Assembly (NCBI GenBank): GCA_937901285.1
Contig: CALCHI010000165.1
Span: 1-15,808 of the forward strand
Direction: 5' to 3'
DNA: 15,808 nt
Source: UBA8437 sp003445035
Lineage (GTDB): Bacteria; Planctomycetota; Planctomycetia; Planctomycetales; Planctomycetaceae
The notes below the pieces were generated by a model. The model made no database searches. It saw nothing but the letters and a program-made list of their open reading frames with translations, and was not told the origin of the DNA. Within the stretch, counting starts at the first letter, position 1. The number at the start of each line of letters is the position of its first letter. Below are positions 6,890-13,890 of the stretch, piece by piece. The position numbers and the translations under genes are program-made.

Positions 6890-8170
6890 ATGAAACCCCT
6901 GGCTTGGCTGTTGTCGGTGATCGTGCTGGCTGCCGTTTCTGCTCCCTCGACCGGCTTGGCCGAGTGGCAGCCGCATGTCGTGCGACAACTTAATGGGAAG
7001 GATGGGCCGTTCCGGCTGCCGGCACGGTTTCAGATCGTCACCGAGAGTTGGAACCGGGTGGTCGCGGTTCCCTACATCGTCAACATGCCCGAGAAGGACC
7101 GGGTGTTGATGCTGGTCGGGTGTGACTATCCCCACCGAGCGTTCGTACTGACCAGTGACGATCACGGCGCGACCTGGACGGATCCCCGTCCGGCCCGTGT
7201 CGGAAAAGACGGCAAGCCATCGATTGGGATGGGCACGGCGCTGGCGTATCTCGGTAAGGGAAAGTTGATGTTCTACGAGAGCGGTGGCTTGGCAGTCGGG
7301 CCACCCTCGCGTTGGTTCAGTTCCGACTACGGAAAGACCTGGGGAAACCCGGTGCCCATCGCGGTTTCGTCGGACAAGATGGCCTGGCACATCTGGGATC
7401 CGCCGCTCGTTGAGCGTCATCCCAAAACCGGGAAGGTCACCCGGCTGGCCGAAACCGGTTACCGGCAATCCGGAACGAGTTCCAGTGCCTCTGTTCGATT
7501 CAGCGGTGACCAGGGACGGACCTGGAAAAAGTCCATCCAGGTTCCGCAGTGGCGAGCCGCCAACGAGGTGTACCTGTTTCGCGCCGGCAACGGTCATTTG
7601 CTGGCAGCCTGTCGCACCGATGTGCCACGGCGTCTGAAGGGCAAGACACTGGATCACTACGAGGGACTGGGGGTCTCGATCTCCCGGGACGACGGTCTCA
7701 CGTGGTCGCCGGTCAAGAAGATCTACGACTACGGCCGCCATCACCAGTCGCTGGTGCTGATGCCCAACAAGGACATCGTGATGACCTACGTGGTGAGACT
7801 GGGCTACGTCGACGACAAGGACGGGTTTCCGCAATTCGGGATCGAAGCGGTGGTCAGCCACGATCACGGGGTGAACTGGGACCTCGATCACCGTTACCTG
7901 TTGCACGTCTGGTCGGGCAAGCGCAAGGGGGAGACCTACTGGTGGCCCAGCAGCCAGTCCACGTCATCAACGCTGCTGCCCGACGGGTCGATTCTCACGG
8001 CGTTCGGGACCGGATACCGCATCCGGGCCGGCAAGGACAGTCCTCAGGCTCCCCGAGACGTCGGGCTGGTCAAGTGGCGTCTGAACACCAGGCCGGTCAA
8101 TGCTGACAGGAGTGTCCGGGACGCTTCATTCGATTCGGATCGACGCAACGTGTTCGATCCGAAGTCCTAG
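6890..8170 (+). CDS. Exported five-Asp-box beta-propeller protein (sialidase/BNR family)
   Basis: The 426-residue product has a signal peptide (MKPLAW..., cut near TGLA24). Asp-box motifs start at S89, S145, S205, S265 and S323, the last with N in place of T (SHDHGVNW). Spacing of 56-60 residues suits a six-bladed sialidase-like propeller. A FRLP sequence occurs at residues 41-44 but seems to lie before the first propeller strand; the strand that aligns best with the sialidase RIP position reads VAVPYIVNMP, lacking the arginine. Catalytic function is therefore uncertain. It is the same class as the product of 4931-6199 but clearly diverged from it, so it is a distant paralogue rather than a recent copy. 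The CocE-like gene starts 89 nt downstream on the same strand, so co-transcription is plausible. A strong hairpin covers the last codons. Confidence 0.83.
   Translation: MKPLAWLLSVIVLAAVSAPSTGLAEWQPHVVRQLNGKDGPFRLPARFQIVTESWNRVVAVPYIVNMPEKDRVLMLVGCDYPHRAFVLTSDDHGATWTDPRPARVGKDGKPSIGMGTALAYLGKGKLMFYESGGLAVGPPSRWFSSDYGKTWGNPVPIAVSSDKMAWHIWDPPLVERHPKTGKVTRLAETGYRQSGTSSSASVRFSGDQGRTWKKSIQVPQWRAANEVYLFRAGNGHLLAACRTDVPRRLKGKTLDHYEGLGVSISRDDGLTWSPVKKIYDYGRHHQSLVLMPNKDIVMTYVVRLGYVDDKDGFPQFGIEAVVSHDHGVNWDLDHRYLLHVWSGKRKGETYWWPSSQSTSSTLLPDGSILTAFGTGYRIRAGKDSPQAPRDVGLVKWRLNTRPVNADRSVRDASFDSDRRNVFDPKS
8134..8163 (+). other. Perfect 10-bp hairpin across the 3' end of a coding region
   Basis: TTCGGATCGA (8134-8143) and TCGATCCGAA (8154-8163) are exact reverse complements with a 10-nt loop. 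The stem ends 4 nt before the stop codon at 8168. The flanking sequence has no T-tract. It could slow exonucleases, protect or separate the upstream message from the CocE-like gene, or be a binding site. Confidence 0.65.
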
Positions 8171-8259
8171 GGTGTGATTGTGGTCACCGTCACTTCTTCT
8201 CGACTAATCTATGGTCTGAGTTCGAAGATGTCAGTCGCCAGAGAATTGGGAACATTGTC

Positions 8260-10146
8260 ATGATTGCTTGCAGGAACCTGGCTCACGTCGTTTGCACCAT
8301 CGTGATGGTGCTGCTGCTTCCGGCCGCCGCTGCCGCCCAGGGCCTGGAACACGTGAAGGCGAACTACACGAAGTACGAGTACCGCATCCCGATGCGCGAC
8401 GGCAAGCGGCTGTTCACTTCGGTCTACGTGCCCAAGGACGACTCGCAGACCTACCCCATTTTGCTGAAACGAACTCCCTATAGCGCCCGGCCCTATGGGG
8501 CCGACCAGTACCCCGAGAACCTCGGACCGTCTCCGCTGTTTGCCAAGGATGGGTACATCTTCGTCTACCAGGACGTGCGGGGTCGCTGGATGTCGGAAGG
8601 GAAATTCGTCCACATGCGGCCTCACTTGGCGAAGAAGACGAAGAAGACCCAGATCGACGAGAGCACCGACACCTGGGACACGGTCGAGTGGCTGATCAAG
8701 CGCGTCCGTGGTCACAACGGCCGCGTGGGCATCGCGGGCATCTCGTACCCGGGGTTCTACACGGCCGCCGGGATCATCGACTCGCATCCGGCCATCAAGG
8801 CCGCTTCGCCCCAGGCACCGGTCAACGACTGGTTCATCGGGGACGACTGGCACCACAACGGGGCCTTCTTCCTGGCGCACATGTTCAACTGGATGTCCCG
8901 CAACGGTCGCAAGCGTCCCGCGCCGACGAAGAAATTTCCGCGGGCGACGTTCGACTACGGAACCCCGGACGGCTACGAGTTCTATCGTCGCATCAAGACG
9001 CTCTCGGAGATCGACAAGAAGTATCTCAAGGGGGATGTGCCGTTTTGGCTCGAGACTGTCCGTCACGGGACCTACGACGAGTTCTGGAAGTCGCGCAACA
9101 TCCGTCCTCATCTCAACAACGTCAATGCCGCGGTGATGACCGTGGGCGGGTGGTTCGACGCGGAGAACCTGTTCGGGGCGCTCGAGACGTACAAGTCCAT
9201 CGAGGCCCGGAATTCCAAGACCGTCAACACGCTGGTGATGGGGCCGTGGCGACACGGTGGATGGGCCCGGGGCGACGGGTCGTTCTTTGGCGACATCCCG
9301 TTCAACGCGAAGACCTCGGTGTTCTACCGCGAGAAGATCGAGTTCCCGTTCTTCCAGAGGCACCTCAAGGGCAAGGGCGACACCGAGCATCCCGAGGCCT
9401 GGGTGTTCGAGATGGGCACCAACCAGTGGCGGAAGTACGACAAGTGGCCACCCGCCCGCGCCCGCTCGAAGTCGCTCTACTTTCACCCCGGCGAACAACT
9501 GGCATTTGAACCTCCCGGGGGAAAGGCCGACCGGCCGGGCTATGACGAGTACCTCAGCAATCCGGACAAGCCCGTTCCGTACATGAACGGCATTCTCGCC
9601 GGCATGAAGGCCGAGTACATGATTGCCGACCAGCGATTCGCCTCGCGGCGACCCGACGTGCTGGTCTACCAGACCGGCGAACTGGAAGAGGATGTGACGC
9701 TGGTCGGACCGATCGAGGTTGACCTGTTGGTTTCGACCTCCGGGACCGACAGCGACTGGGTCGTCAAGCTGATCGACGTCTACCCCGACGACTACCCCGA
9801 CGCCGCCAAGAATCCCCGGGAAGTCCGCATGGGTGGTTACCAGCAACTGGTCCGCGGCGACGTGATCCGGGGCAAGTTCCGCAACAGCTTCGAAAAACCA
9901 GAGCCCTTCGAACCGAACAAGCCGTCGCGGGTCCGGTTCACGATGCCCGACACCTACCACTGTTTCCGCTCGGGTCACCGGATCATGGTCCAGGTGCAGA
10001 GCTCGTGGTTCCCGCTGGTGGATCGGAATCCCCAGAAGTTCTGTGACATCTTCCGGGCCGATGAGGACGATTACCGGTCAGCGACTCAACGGGTCTTTCG
10101 TTCTCCGAAAGCGGTGTCCCGCCTGAACGTGATGGTGTTGCCGTAA
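8260..10146 (+). CDS. Exported CocE/NonD-type hydrolase (peptidase family S15)
   Basis: This 628-residue protein starts with a signal peptide ending in an alanine run (cut near A26, before QGLEH). An alpha/beta-hydrolase domain covers about residues 40-350. The nucleophile is S162 in GISYPG, the acid is D300 in VGGWFDAENL and the base is H332 in MGPWRHGGW, matching the S15/CocE pattern (established for cocaine esterase and alpha-amino acid ester hydrolases). Residues about 380-620 form the jelly-roll domain (PF08530) that closes the active site. The GGWFDAE segment is closest by eye to the amino-acid-ester-hydrolase/glutaryl-7-ACA acylase branch. The likely reaction is hydrolysis of an ester or amide in the periplasm or outside the cell; the substrate is not known. 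A very long antisense frame overlaps it and is not a gene. Confidence 0.92.
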   Translation: MIACRNLAHVVCTIVMVLLLPAAAAAQGLEHVKANYTKYEYRIPMRDGKRLFTSVYVPKDDSQTYPILLKRTPYSARPYGADQYPENLGPSPLFAKDGYIFVYQDVRGRWMSEGKFVHMRPHLAKKTKKTQIDESTDTWDTVEWLIKRVRGHNGRVGIAGISYPGFYTAAGIIDSHPAIKAASPQAPVNDWFIGDDWHHNGAFFLAHMFNWMSRNGRKRPAPTKKFPRATFDYGTPDGYEFYRRIKTLSEIDKKYLKGDVPFWLETVRHGTYDEFWKSRNIRPHLNNVNAAVMTVGGWFDAENLFGALETYKSIEARNSKTVNTLVMGPWRHGGWARGDGSFFGDIPFNAKTSVFYREKIEFPFFQRHLKGKGDTEHPEAWVFEMGTNQWRKYDKWPPARARSKSLYFHPGEQLAFEPPGGKADRPGYDEYLSNPDKPVPYMNGILAGMKAEYMIADQRFASRRPDVLVYQTGELEEDVTLVGPIEVDLLVSTSGTDSDWVVKLIDVYPDDYPDAAKNPREVRMGGYQQLVRGDVIRGKFRNSFEKPEPFEPNKPSRVRFTMPDTYHCFRSGHRIMVQVQSSWFPLVDRNPQKFCDIFRADEDDYRSATQRVFRSPKAVSRLNVMVLP

Positions 10147-10209
10147 GCGAGGCGAACTCGAACGACCGGGACGAGCGAGCGGCGGCTGCGAACCACTCAC
10201 GTTCCGCGT

Positions 10210-10269
10210 GACCAGGCACGGATCCGGGAGCCGATCGAAAGGGCCGGTGCCGGAGACACCGTGCTGGTC
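10210..10269. other. 60-nt extended stem-loop between two convergent genes
   Basis: GACCAGGCACGG (10210-10221) pairs with CCGTGCTGGTC (10259-10269) over 11 bp with a single bulged G. Inside, TCCGG (10223-10227) pairs with CCGGA (10250-10254), and CCG (10231-10233) can pair with CGG (10245-10247). It sits between the stops of the CocE-like gene (10146) and the BKACE gene (10358). A bidirectional terminator is the simplest reading, though no T-run follows; a structured small RNA is an alternative. Confidence 0.55.
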
Positions 10270-10357
10270 GTCATCGCTGCGTCGTCGATGAATTGCGGCA
10301 GCGTGAACGACCGAATTGACCGTGGGACCGTTCCGGCGGAAATCGGGGAGGCAAGGC

Positions 10358-11290
10358 TCAGAACTGGACCTGGTCCGGTCCTTTCAGTGCGAGCATGTCT
10401 CGTGTTTCGGTTGGCGTGGCGATTTCCAGCGACAGTTCTTCCAGGATGTTGCGGATCTTGGTGACCTGCGCGGCGTTGTTTTCGGCCAGAACTCCGCGAG
10501 AGAGATAGAGGTTGTCTTCCAGTCCGACGCGGACATTGCCGCCCCGGATGGCACCGGTGGTCACGAAATTCGTCTGGTGCCGACCTGCCGCGAGAATCGA
10601 CCAGTGGTAATCGGAACCGAAGAGCTTGTCGGCGATACGACGCATGTGGTCCAGGTTGTCGAGATCCGTGCCGATGCCGCCAAGAACTCCGAAGATCGTC
10701 TGCACGAAAAACGGGGGTTCGGCCAGGCCGCGATCGACGACGTGTGCCAGGTTGTAGAGGTGCCCGACGTCGTAGCACTCGTACTCGAAACGGGTGCCGC
10801 ACCCCTTGCCGAGGCGTTCCAGGATCGCCTCGATGTCGCTGAACGTGTTGCGGAAGATGCCCCCACGGGTGGCCTCCAGGTAGTCCGGTTCCCAATCGTG
10901 CTTCCATTCCGGGAATCGGTCGAGAGCCGGGAACAGGCCGAAGTTCATCGACCCCATGTTCAGGGAACTCATTTCCGGTTGCAGCGACAGCGGCCCCTCC
11001 AGACGCTCGTCGATCGTCATGTTGTGTCCGCCGCCGGTTGTCACGTTGATGACCGCGTCGGTCTCGGCCTTGATCGTTGGCAGAAACTGGCGAAACACGT
11101 CTGGATCGGGCGTGGGCCGACCGTCGTCGGGGTCGCGAGCGTGCAGGTGGAGAATGCTGGCACCCGCATTGGCAGCGTCCACAGCGTTTTCCGCAATCTC
11201 CTCGGGTGTCACCGGCAGGTGCGGTGACATGCTGGGAGTGTGGATCGAACCGGTAACGGCACAGGTGATGATGACCTTGCGTGAACCCAT
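10358..11290 (-). CDS. BKACE-family beta-keto acid cleavage enzyme (3-keto-5-aminohexanoate cleavage protein family, DUF849)
   Basis: From the ATG at 11290 the product has 310 residues, the usual length for the family. An AGGA motif lies about 10 nt upstream. The N-terminal strand VIITCAVTGSIHTP and the zinc-binding HLHARDP (H48, H50) are family hallmarks. E258 in VRVGLEDN is the expected third zinc ligand, with R254 and D259 at the positions of the catalytic arginine and aspartate in Kce. BKACE enzymes convert a beta-keto acid plus acetyl-CoA into acetoacetate and a new acyl-CoA in the cytoplasm (established). The substrate side chain cannot be read here. No lysine-fermentation, carnitine or CoA-transferase genes are adjacent. 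The frame is open upstream to 11353, but those 21 residues lack support. A membrane-protein gene lies 167 nt upstream on the same strand. Confidence 0.93.
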   Translation of the reverse strand: MGSRKVIITCAVTGSIHTPSMSPHLPVTPEEIAENAVDAANAGASILHLHARDPDDGRPTPDPDVFRQFLPTIKAETDAVINVTTGGGHNMTIDERLEGPLSLQPEMSSLNMGSMNFGLFPALDRFPEWKHDWEPDYLEATRGGIFRNTFSDIEAILERLGKGCGTRFEYECYDVGHLYNLAHVVDRGLAEPPFFVQTIFGVLGGIGTDLDNLDHMRRIADKLFGSDYHWSILAAGRHQTNFVTTGAIRGGNVRVGLEDNLYLSRGVLAENNAAQVTKIRNILEELSLEIATPTETRDMLALKGPDQVQF

Positions 11291-11457
11291 GGTGCATGTC
11301 CTGTTCGGGACGCTGTTTCCGGAACGCCGTGGCCGTGCAGCCACCGATCGCACTGATACTGTAGTCGACAGCCCGGGAGGCTGCGTTGAAACACCAGGAC
11401 CGGGTCCGGCGGACGGCTACGCGCCGATGTCTCGCGCCGCGATTTCGTCCAGTCGGG

Positions 11458-11739
11458 TCAACCGGCCCGGTCCGAATCTCGGCCCTCCCGGTCTCGCTCG
11501 GGGCGGAGATGTCTGATGGCAACGCCCAGTGACAACAGGACCACAACGCCGTATCCGGTTGTCCAGGGCAGCGACTGGCTCTCGGCATAGGCGTACCAGC
11601 CGCATCCGGCACACAGCACGGCGACGGGCAACGCCAGCACACCGACCAGGATGGACCGCCGCGGCCGGAATGCTCCCCACACGGTCACGGCGAGGGCGAT
11701 CGCCACGCCAATGAAGATGATCGCCGTCTGTGTTCCCAT
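11458..11739 (-). CDS. Small membrane protein with about three transmembrane segments, function unknown
   Basis: ATG 11739 follows an AGGAGA motif (11746-11751) at 6 nt, which sets a product of 93 residues. Hydrophobic segments lie at about residues 5-23, 29-47 and 60-76. The short loops include RPRR after the first segment, and the tail after residue 76 is Arg/Asp/Glu-rich and probably cytoplasmic. I recognise no family. It precedes the BKACE gene on the same strand, 167 nt away, so a link to that enzyme is possible but not shown. The frame is open to 11784, but the ribosome binding site favours the later start. Confidence 0.65.
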   Translation of the reverse strand: MGTQTAIIFIGVAIALAVTVWGAFRPRRSILVGVLALPVAVLCAGCGWYAYAESQSLPWTTGYGVVVLLSLGVAIRHLRPERDREGRDSDRAG

Positions 11740-11745
11740 TTCGTG

Positions 11746-11751
11746 TCTCCT
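11746..11751 (-). promoter_or_regulatory. Ribosome binding site for the small membrane protein
   Basis: AGGAGA on the minus strand stands 6 nt before the ATG at 11739. It is one of the best Shine-Dalgarno matches in the window and decides the start. Confidence 0.65.
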
Positions 11752-11885
11752 GTCACCCGCTTCCACAATTTCCGAATATCCCACAGCCCGCCCCCGGCAT
11801 TCAACTCGCCGGATCCAGGCTTGAGGTCGCAGCGGATGATCTCCACCCGGGGCCGTTGACGAGGTCTGGTCTCGGGACCAGGTGT

Positions 11886-11914
11886 TTGAACCCTGGAGAT
11901 GATCCGGGCATATT
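11886..11914 (+). promoter_or_regulatory. Possible sigma70-type promoter for the phosphoesterase-like gene
   Basis: TTGAAC (11886-11891) and CATATT (11909-11914) each match consensus at 4 of 6 bases with a 17-base spacer. They lie upstream of the two hairpins in the leader of the gene at 12033. Confidence 0.3.
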
Positions 11915-11922
11915 GTGGCAAT

Positions 11923-11964
11923 ACGATCCTCGGGGGATCGTCTCCGGCGGCAGACTTAGCCGCC
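11923..11964 (+). other. Two adjacent hairpins in the leader of the phosphoesterase-like gene
   Basis: ACGATCC (11923-11929) pairs with GGATCGT (11935-11941) around a 5-nt loop. GGCGGC (11946-11951) pairs with GCCGCC (11959-11964) around a 7-nt loop. They lie 70-110 nt before the ATG at 12033 and just after the candidate promoter, so they would be in the 5' end of the message. Regulatory function is an inference. Confidence 0.4.
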
Positions 11965-12032
11965 TGAAGCACCCCGTGGCCTTTGGACTCATCAACACGA
12001 AGCCCATCAGAACCACTCCGGGAGTCTGCCCA

Positions 12033-13508
12033 ATGTCCGGCCCTGAAACGAATGAGTCACAGTCGGAGTTGAGCCGGCGGGATGTCCTACGGGCGGGTGC
12101 GGGAGTGCTGGCACTGGCACCACTGTCACAGGCGGCCGGTGAGAAGCCGGGCGACCCGTTCCTGGTCAAGCCGTACCTGCAACTCGGCGATGCGTCGCGG
12201 CTTCTCAAGTCCGAGCAGATGGTCGTCTCGTGGCAAACCGGGACTGACGAGTCCAAGTGGGTTGTCGAGTTCCGCCCCGGGCGGAAAGGAAAGTGGATCG
12301 CGGCGGGTGCTCCGAAGATCGATCCGGTTGTTGTTAGCGGGATTGCGCCCCATTGGGTGTTTCGCGCAACGTTGACCGGCCTCGCGCCAGGCGGTGAGTT
12401 CGAATATCGCGTGCGACGCAACGGCAACACCGTGTTCGCTTCCACCGGGCGGGCCCGAAAAAGCGGGTCGCAGTCGGTTCGCTGTGTCGTGATGGGGGAC
12501 TGCGGAACGGGCAGTCCGCAGCAGAAACGGGTCGCGTTTCAGGCGGCACGAATCGATCCGGATTTCGTTCTGATTCCCGGTGACCTGGTCTACAGCAACG
12601 GCCGAATCTCCGAGTACCGGTCGTCGTTTTGGCCAGCGTACAGTCCGGACACCGCGTCTCCCGAATCGGGCGCGCCGCTGCTACGATCCGTTCCGTTTCT
12701 CGGAGGTCTCGGTCAACACGACACCGGCGCTACGTTGGATGACTACGCGGATGGATTCGCTTTCTACATGTACTGGTCGTTTCCGCTGAACGGTCCGGTC
12801 GGGGATGAGGGGAGTGCCAATGCCTTCCCGCTTGGCAACAACCAGGAGCGTCGCGCCGCCGCGTTTGCCGCAACAGGAGATCGCTACCCGCGGATGGCCA
12901 ATTACTCGTTCGACTATGGCGACTCGCACTGGACCGTGCTCGACACCTGGAACCCGCACATCAACTGGAACGACCCGATGCTGCGCAAGTGGTTGCGCAA
13001 GGACCTGGAATCGACCGATGCGACCTGGAAGTTCGTCAGTTCGTACCTGCCGCCGTTCAACTCGTCCACGGCCTACCCGCACACGCAGAAGATGCGGGTG
13101 ATCGTGGACATTCTGCAGGATACCGGCGTGGATATCGTCTTCTGTGGCTACGCACACTCGTACCAGGTCACCTACCCACTGCGGTTTACGCCGACCAGCA
13201 AGCTGGACGGTCCGGTTCGAGCTGCGGGGCACGAGATCCCCGGCAAGTTTGAACTCGACAAGACCTTCGACGGCAAGACAAAGACAAAGGCCGACGGCAT
13301 CCTCTATATCACCACCGGTGGGGGTGGCAACGCCGGTCTGCACAGTCCGGAGCAGACCGACAATCCGAAGACCTGGCAGCCGTTTACGGTCAAGTACAAC
13401 GCCAGCGTCAACCAGTTCACCGACCTGCGGATCAACGATGACCACCTGGCTCTTCGGCAAGTCGATCTCAACGGCAACCTGATCGACGAATTCCGTGTTT
13501 CGAAGTGA
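12033..13508 (+). CDS. Tat-exported purple-acid-phosphatase-like protein with altered metal ligands
   Basis: ATG 12033 follows GGGAG at about 8 nt and gives 491 residues. Residues 14-22 read SRRDVLRAG, a twin-arginine motif, followed by a hydrophobic stretch, so export by Tat is likely. About residues 45-140 look like the fibronectin-III-like N-terminal domain of purple acid phosphatases. The metallophosphoesterase domain follows, with D156 in MGDCGTG, D184 and Y187 in GDLVYSNG, and H375 in GYAHSY all kept. Three usual ligands seem changed: the GNH(D/E) motif reads GQHD (Q228), the middle His motif reads SSYLPPF (Y338), and the first His of GHxH is Y373. FDYGDSHWTVLDT (about 295-307) supports the fold. 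It may bind one metal, use other ligands, or be a pseudoenzyme. Fold assignment is firm; activity is doubtful. Confidence 0.88.
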   Translation: MSGPETNESQSELSRRDVLRAGAGVLALAPLSQAAGEKPGDPFLVKPYLQLGDASRLLKSEQMVVSWQTGTDESKWVVEFRPGRKGKWIAAGAPKIDPVVVSGIAPHWVFRATLTGLAPGGEFEYRVRRNGNTVFASTGRARKSGSQSVRCVVMGDCGTGSPQQKRVAFQAARIDPDFVLIPGDLVYSNGRISEYRSSFWPAYSPDTASPESGAPLLRSVPFLGGLGQHDTGATLDDYADGFAFYMYWSFPLNGPVGDEGSANAFPLGNNQERRAAAFAATGDRYPRMANYSFDYGDSHWTVLDTWNPHINWNDPMLRKWLRKDLESTDATWKFVSSYLPPFNSSTAYPHTQKMRVIVDILQDTGVDIVFCGYAHSYQVTYPLRFTPTSKLDGPVRAAGHEIPGKFELDKTFDGKTKTKADGILYITTGGGGNAGLHSPEQTDNPKTWQPFTVKYNASVNQFTDLRINDDHLALRQVDLNGNLIDEFRVSK

Positions 13509-13517
13509 CATCGTCCA

Positions 13518-13620
13518 CGACTCGGGCGAACGATCCGCGGCTGGAGACTGGCGAGTCGGTGAATATCGAGGCCCGCACGATCCGGTTCGTGGCCAGGGAG
13601 TGGAGTGAGGGTGTCTGGCC
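13518..13620. other. Stem-loops in the convergent intergenic region
   Basis: CGACTCG (13518-13524) pairs with CGAGTCG (13552-13558), and GGCCAG (13591-13596) with CTGGCC (13615-13620). They fill the 176-nt gap between the convergent phosphoesterase-like gene and the small lipoprotein gene. They may end transcription from both sides, but loops are long and no T-run is present. Confidence 0.3.
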
Positions 13621-13684
13621 CGCCGTGATTTTCCTGGACTGGCCGAGCGTCAAGCTCACTCTGAACCGACCCGCCCGATTCAGC

Positions 13685-13864
13685 CTAGGGCTTCTTGGCA
13701 TCACTCTCGATCGCGAAATCAATGTCCACGGAACTCTCGCGGTCGTGTCCCTCGGCGTCCGTGGGATTGATCTCGATCCTCACGTCCACCTCGCCACATC
13801 CGGACAACACGACCGGCGTGACGAAAAGAAACGCGGCGGCACAGGCGAACTTCGCGAGTTTCAT
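13685..13864 (-). CDS. 59-residue acidic lipoprotein, function unknown
   Basis: The gene starts at ATG 13864 with GGAGA at 13872-13876, 7 nt upstream, and ends at TAG (13687-13685). Residues 1-22 form a lipoprotein signal peptide (MKLAKFACAAAF...), and the lipobox is LSGC with C23 as the acylated cysteine. The mature part (about 37 residues) is acidic and rich in Asp and Glu, with alternating VDVRIEI and VDIDFAIE segments suggesting beta strands. I do not recognise a family. It lies 26 nt downstream of the propeller gene ending at 13891, on the same strand, so the two probably share a message. It could be a surface-exposed or periplasmic partner of that protein. The clear start, lipobox and spacing make it a likely real gene despite its size. 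Confidence 0.75.
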   Translation of the reverse strand: MKLAKFACAAAFLFVTPVVLSGCGEVDVRIEINPTDAEGHDRESSVDIDFAIESDAKKP

Positions 13865-13871
13865 CGGTGTT

Positions 13872-13876
13872 TCTCC
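13872..13876 (-). promoter_or_regulatory. Ribosome binding site for the small lipoprotein
   Basis: GGAGA on the minus strand, 7 nt before the ATG at 13864, lies between the end of the propeller gene and the lipoprotein start. It supports translation of this very short gene. Confidence 0.6.
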
Positions 13877-13890
13877 GATATTTCAGGCTG

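Noticed and set aside
8171..8259. GTGA...TCAC symmetry between the propeller gene and the CocE-like gene as an operator
   Set aside because: Arms are only 4 bases with poor inner pairing, which is expected by chance.
8209..9978. Very long minus-strand open frame (589 codons) opposite the CocE-like gene
   Set aside because: It is fully antisense to a gene with an intact catalytic triad, has no recognisable domain or signal peptide, and is explained by GC-rich codon use that removes stops on the opposite strand.
11291..11457. Series of 5-bp GC stems (GTGGC/GCCAC, CAGCC/GGCTG, GGACC/GGTCC) upstream of the BKACE gene
   Set aside because: Short GC-rich stems are frequent at this base composition, and they do not form one combined structure that I can see.
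10197..11642. Minus-strand frame of 481 codons overlapping the BKACE gene
   Set aside because: It runs in another frame through the BKACE gene and part of the membrane-protein gene, and has a composition rich in Arg and Pro typical of shadow frames.
11730..12032. N-terminal extension of the phosphoesterase-like frame to 11730
   Set aside because: The Tat signal starts right after ATG 12033, which has a good ribosome binding site; the extension covers the divergent promoter region and its hairpins.
12681..13511. Minus-strand frame of 276 codons opposite the phosphoesterase-like gene
   Set aside because: Antisense to a gene with clear motifs; no ribosome binding site or domain.
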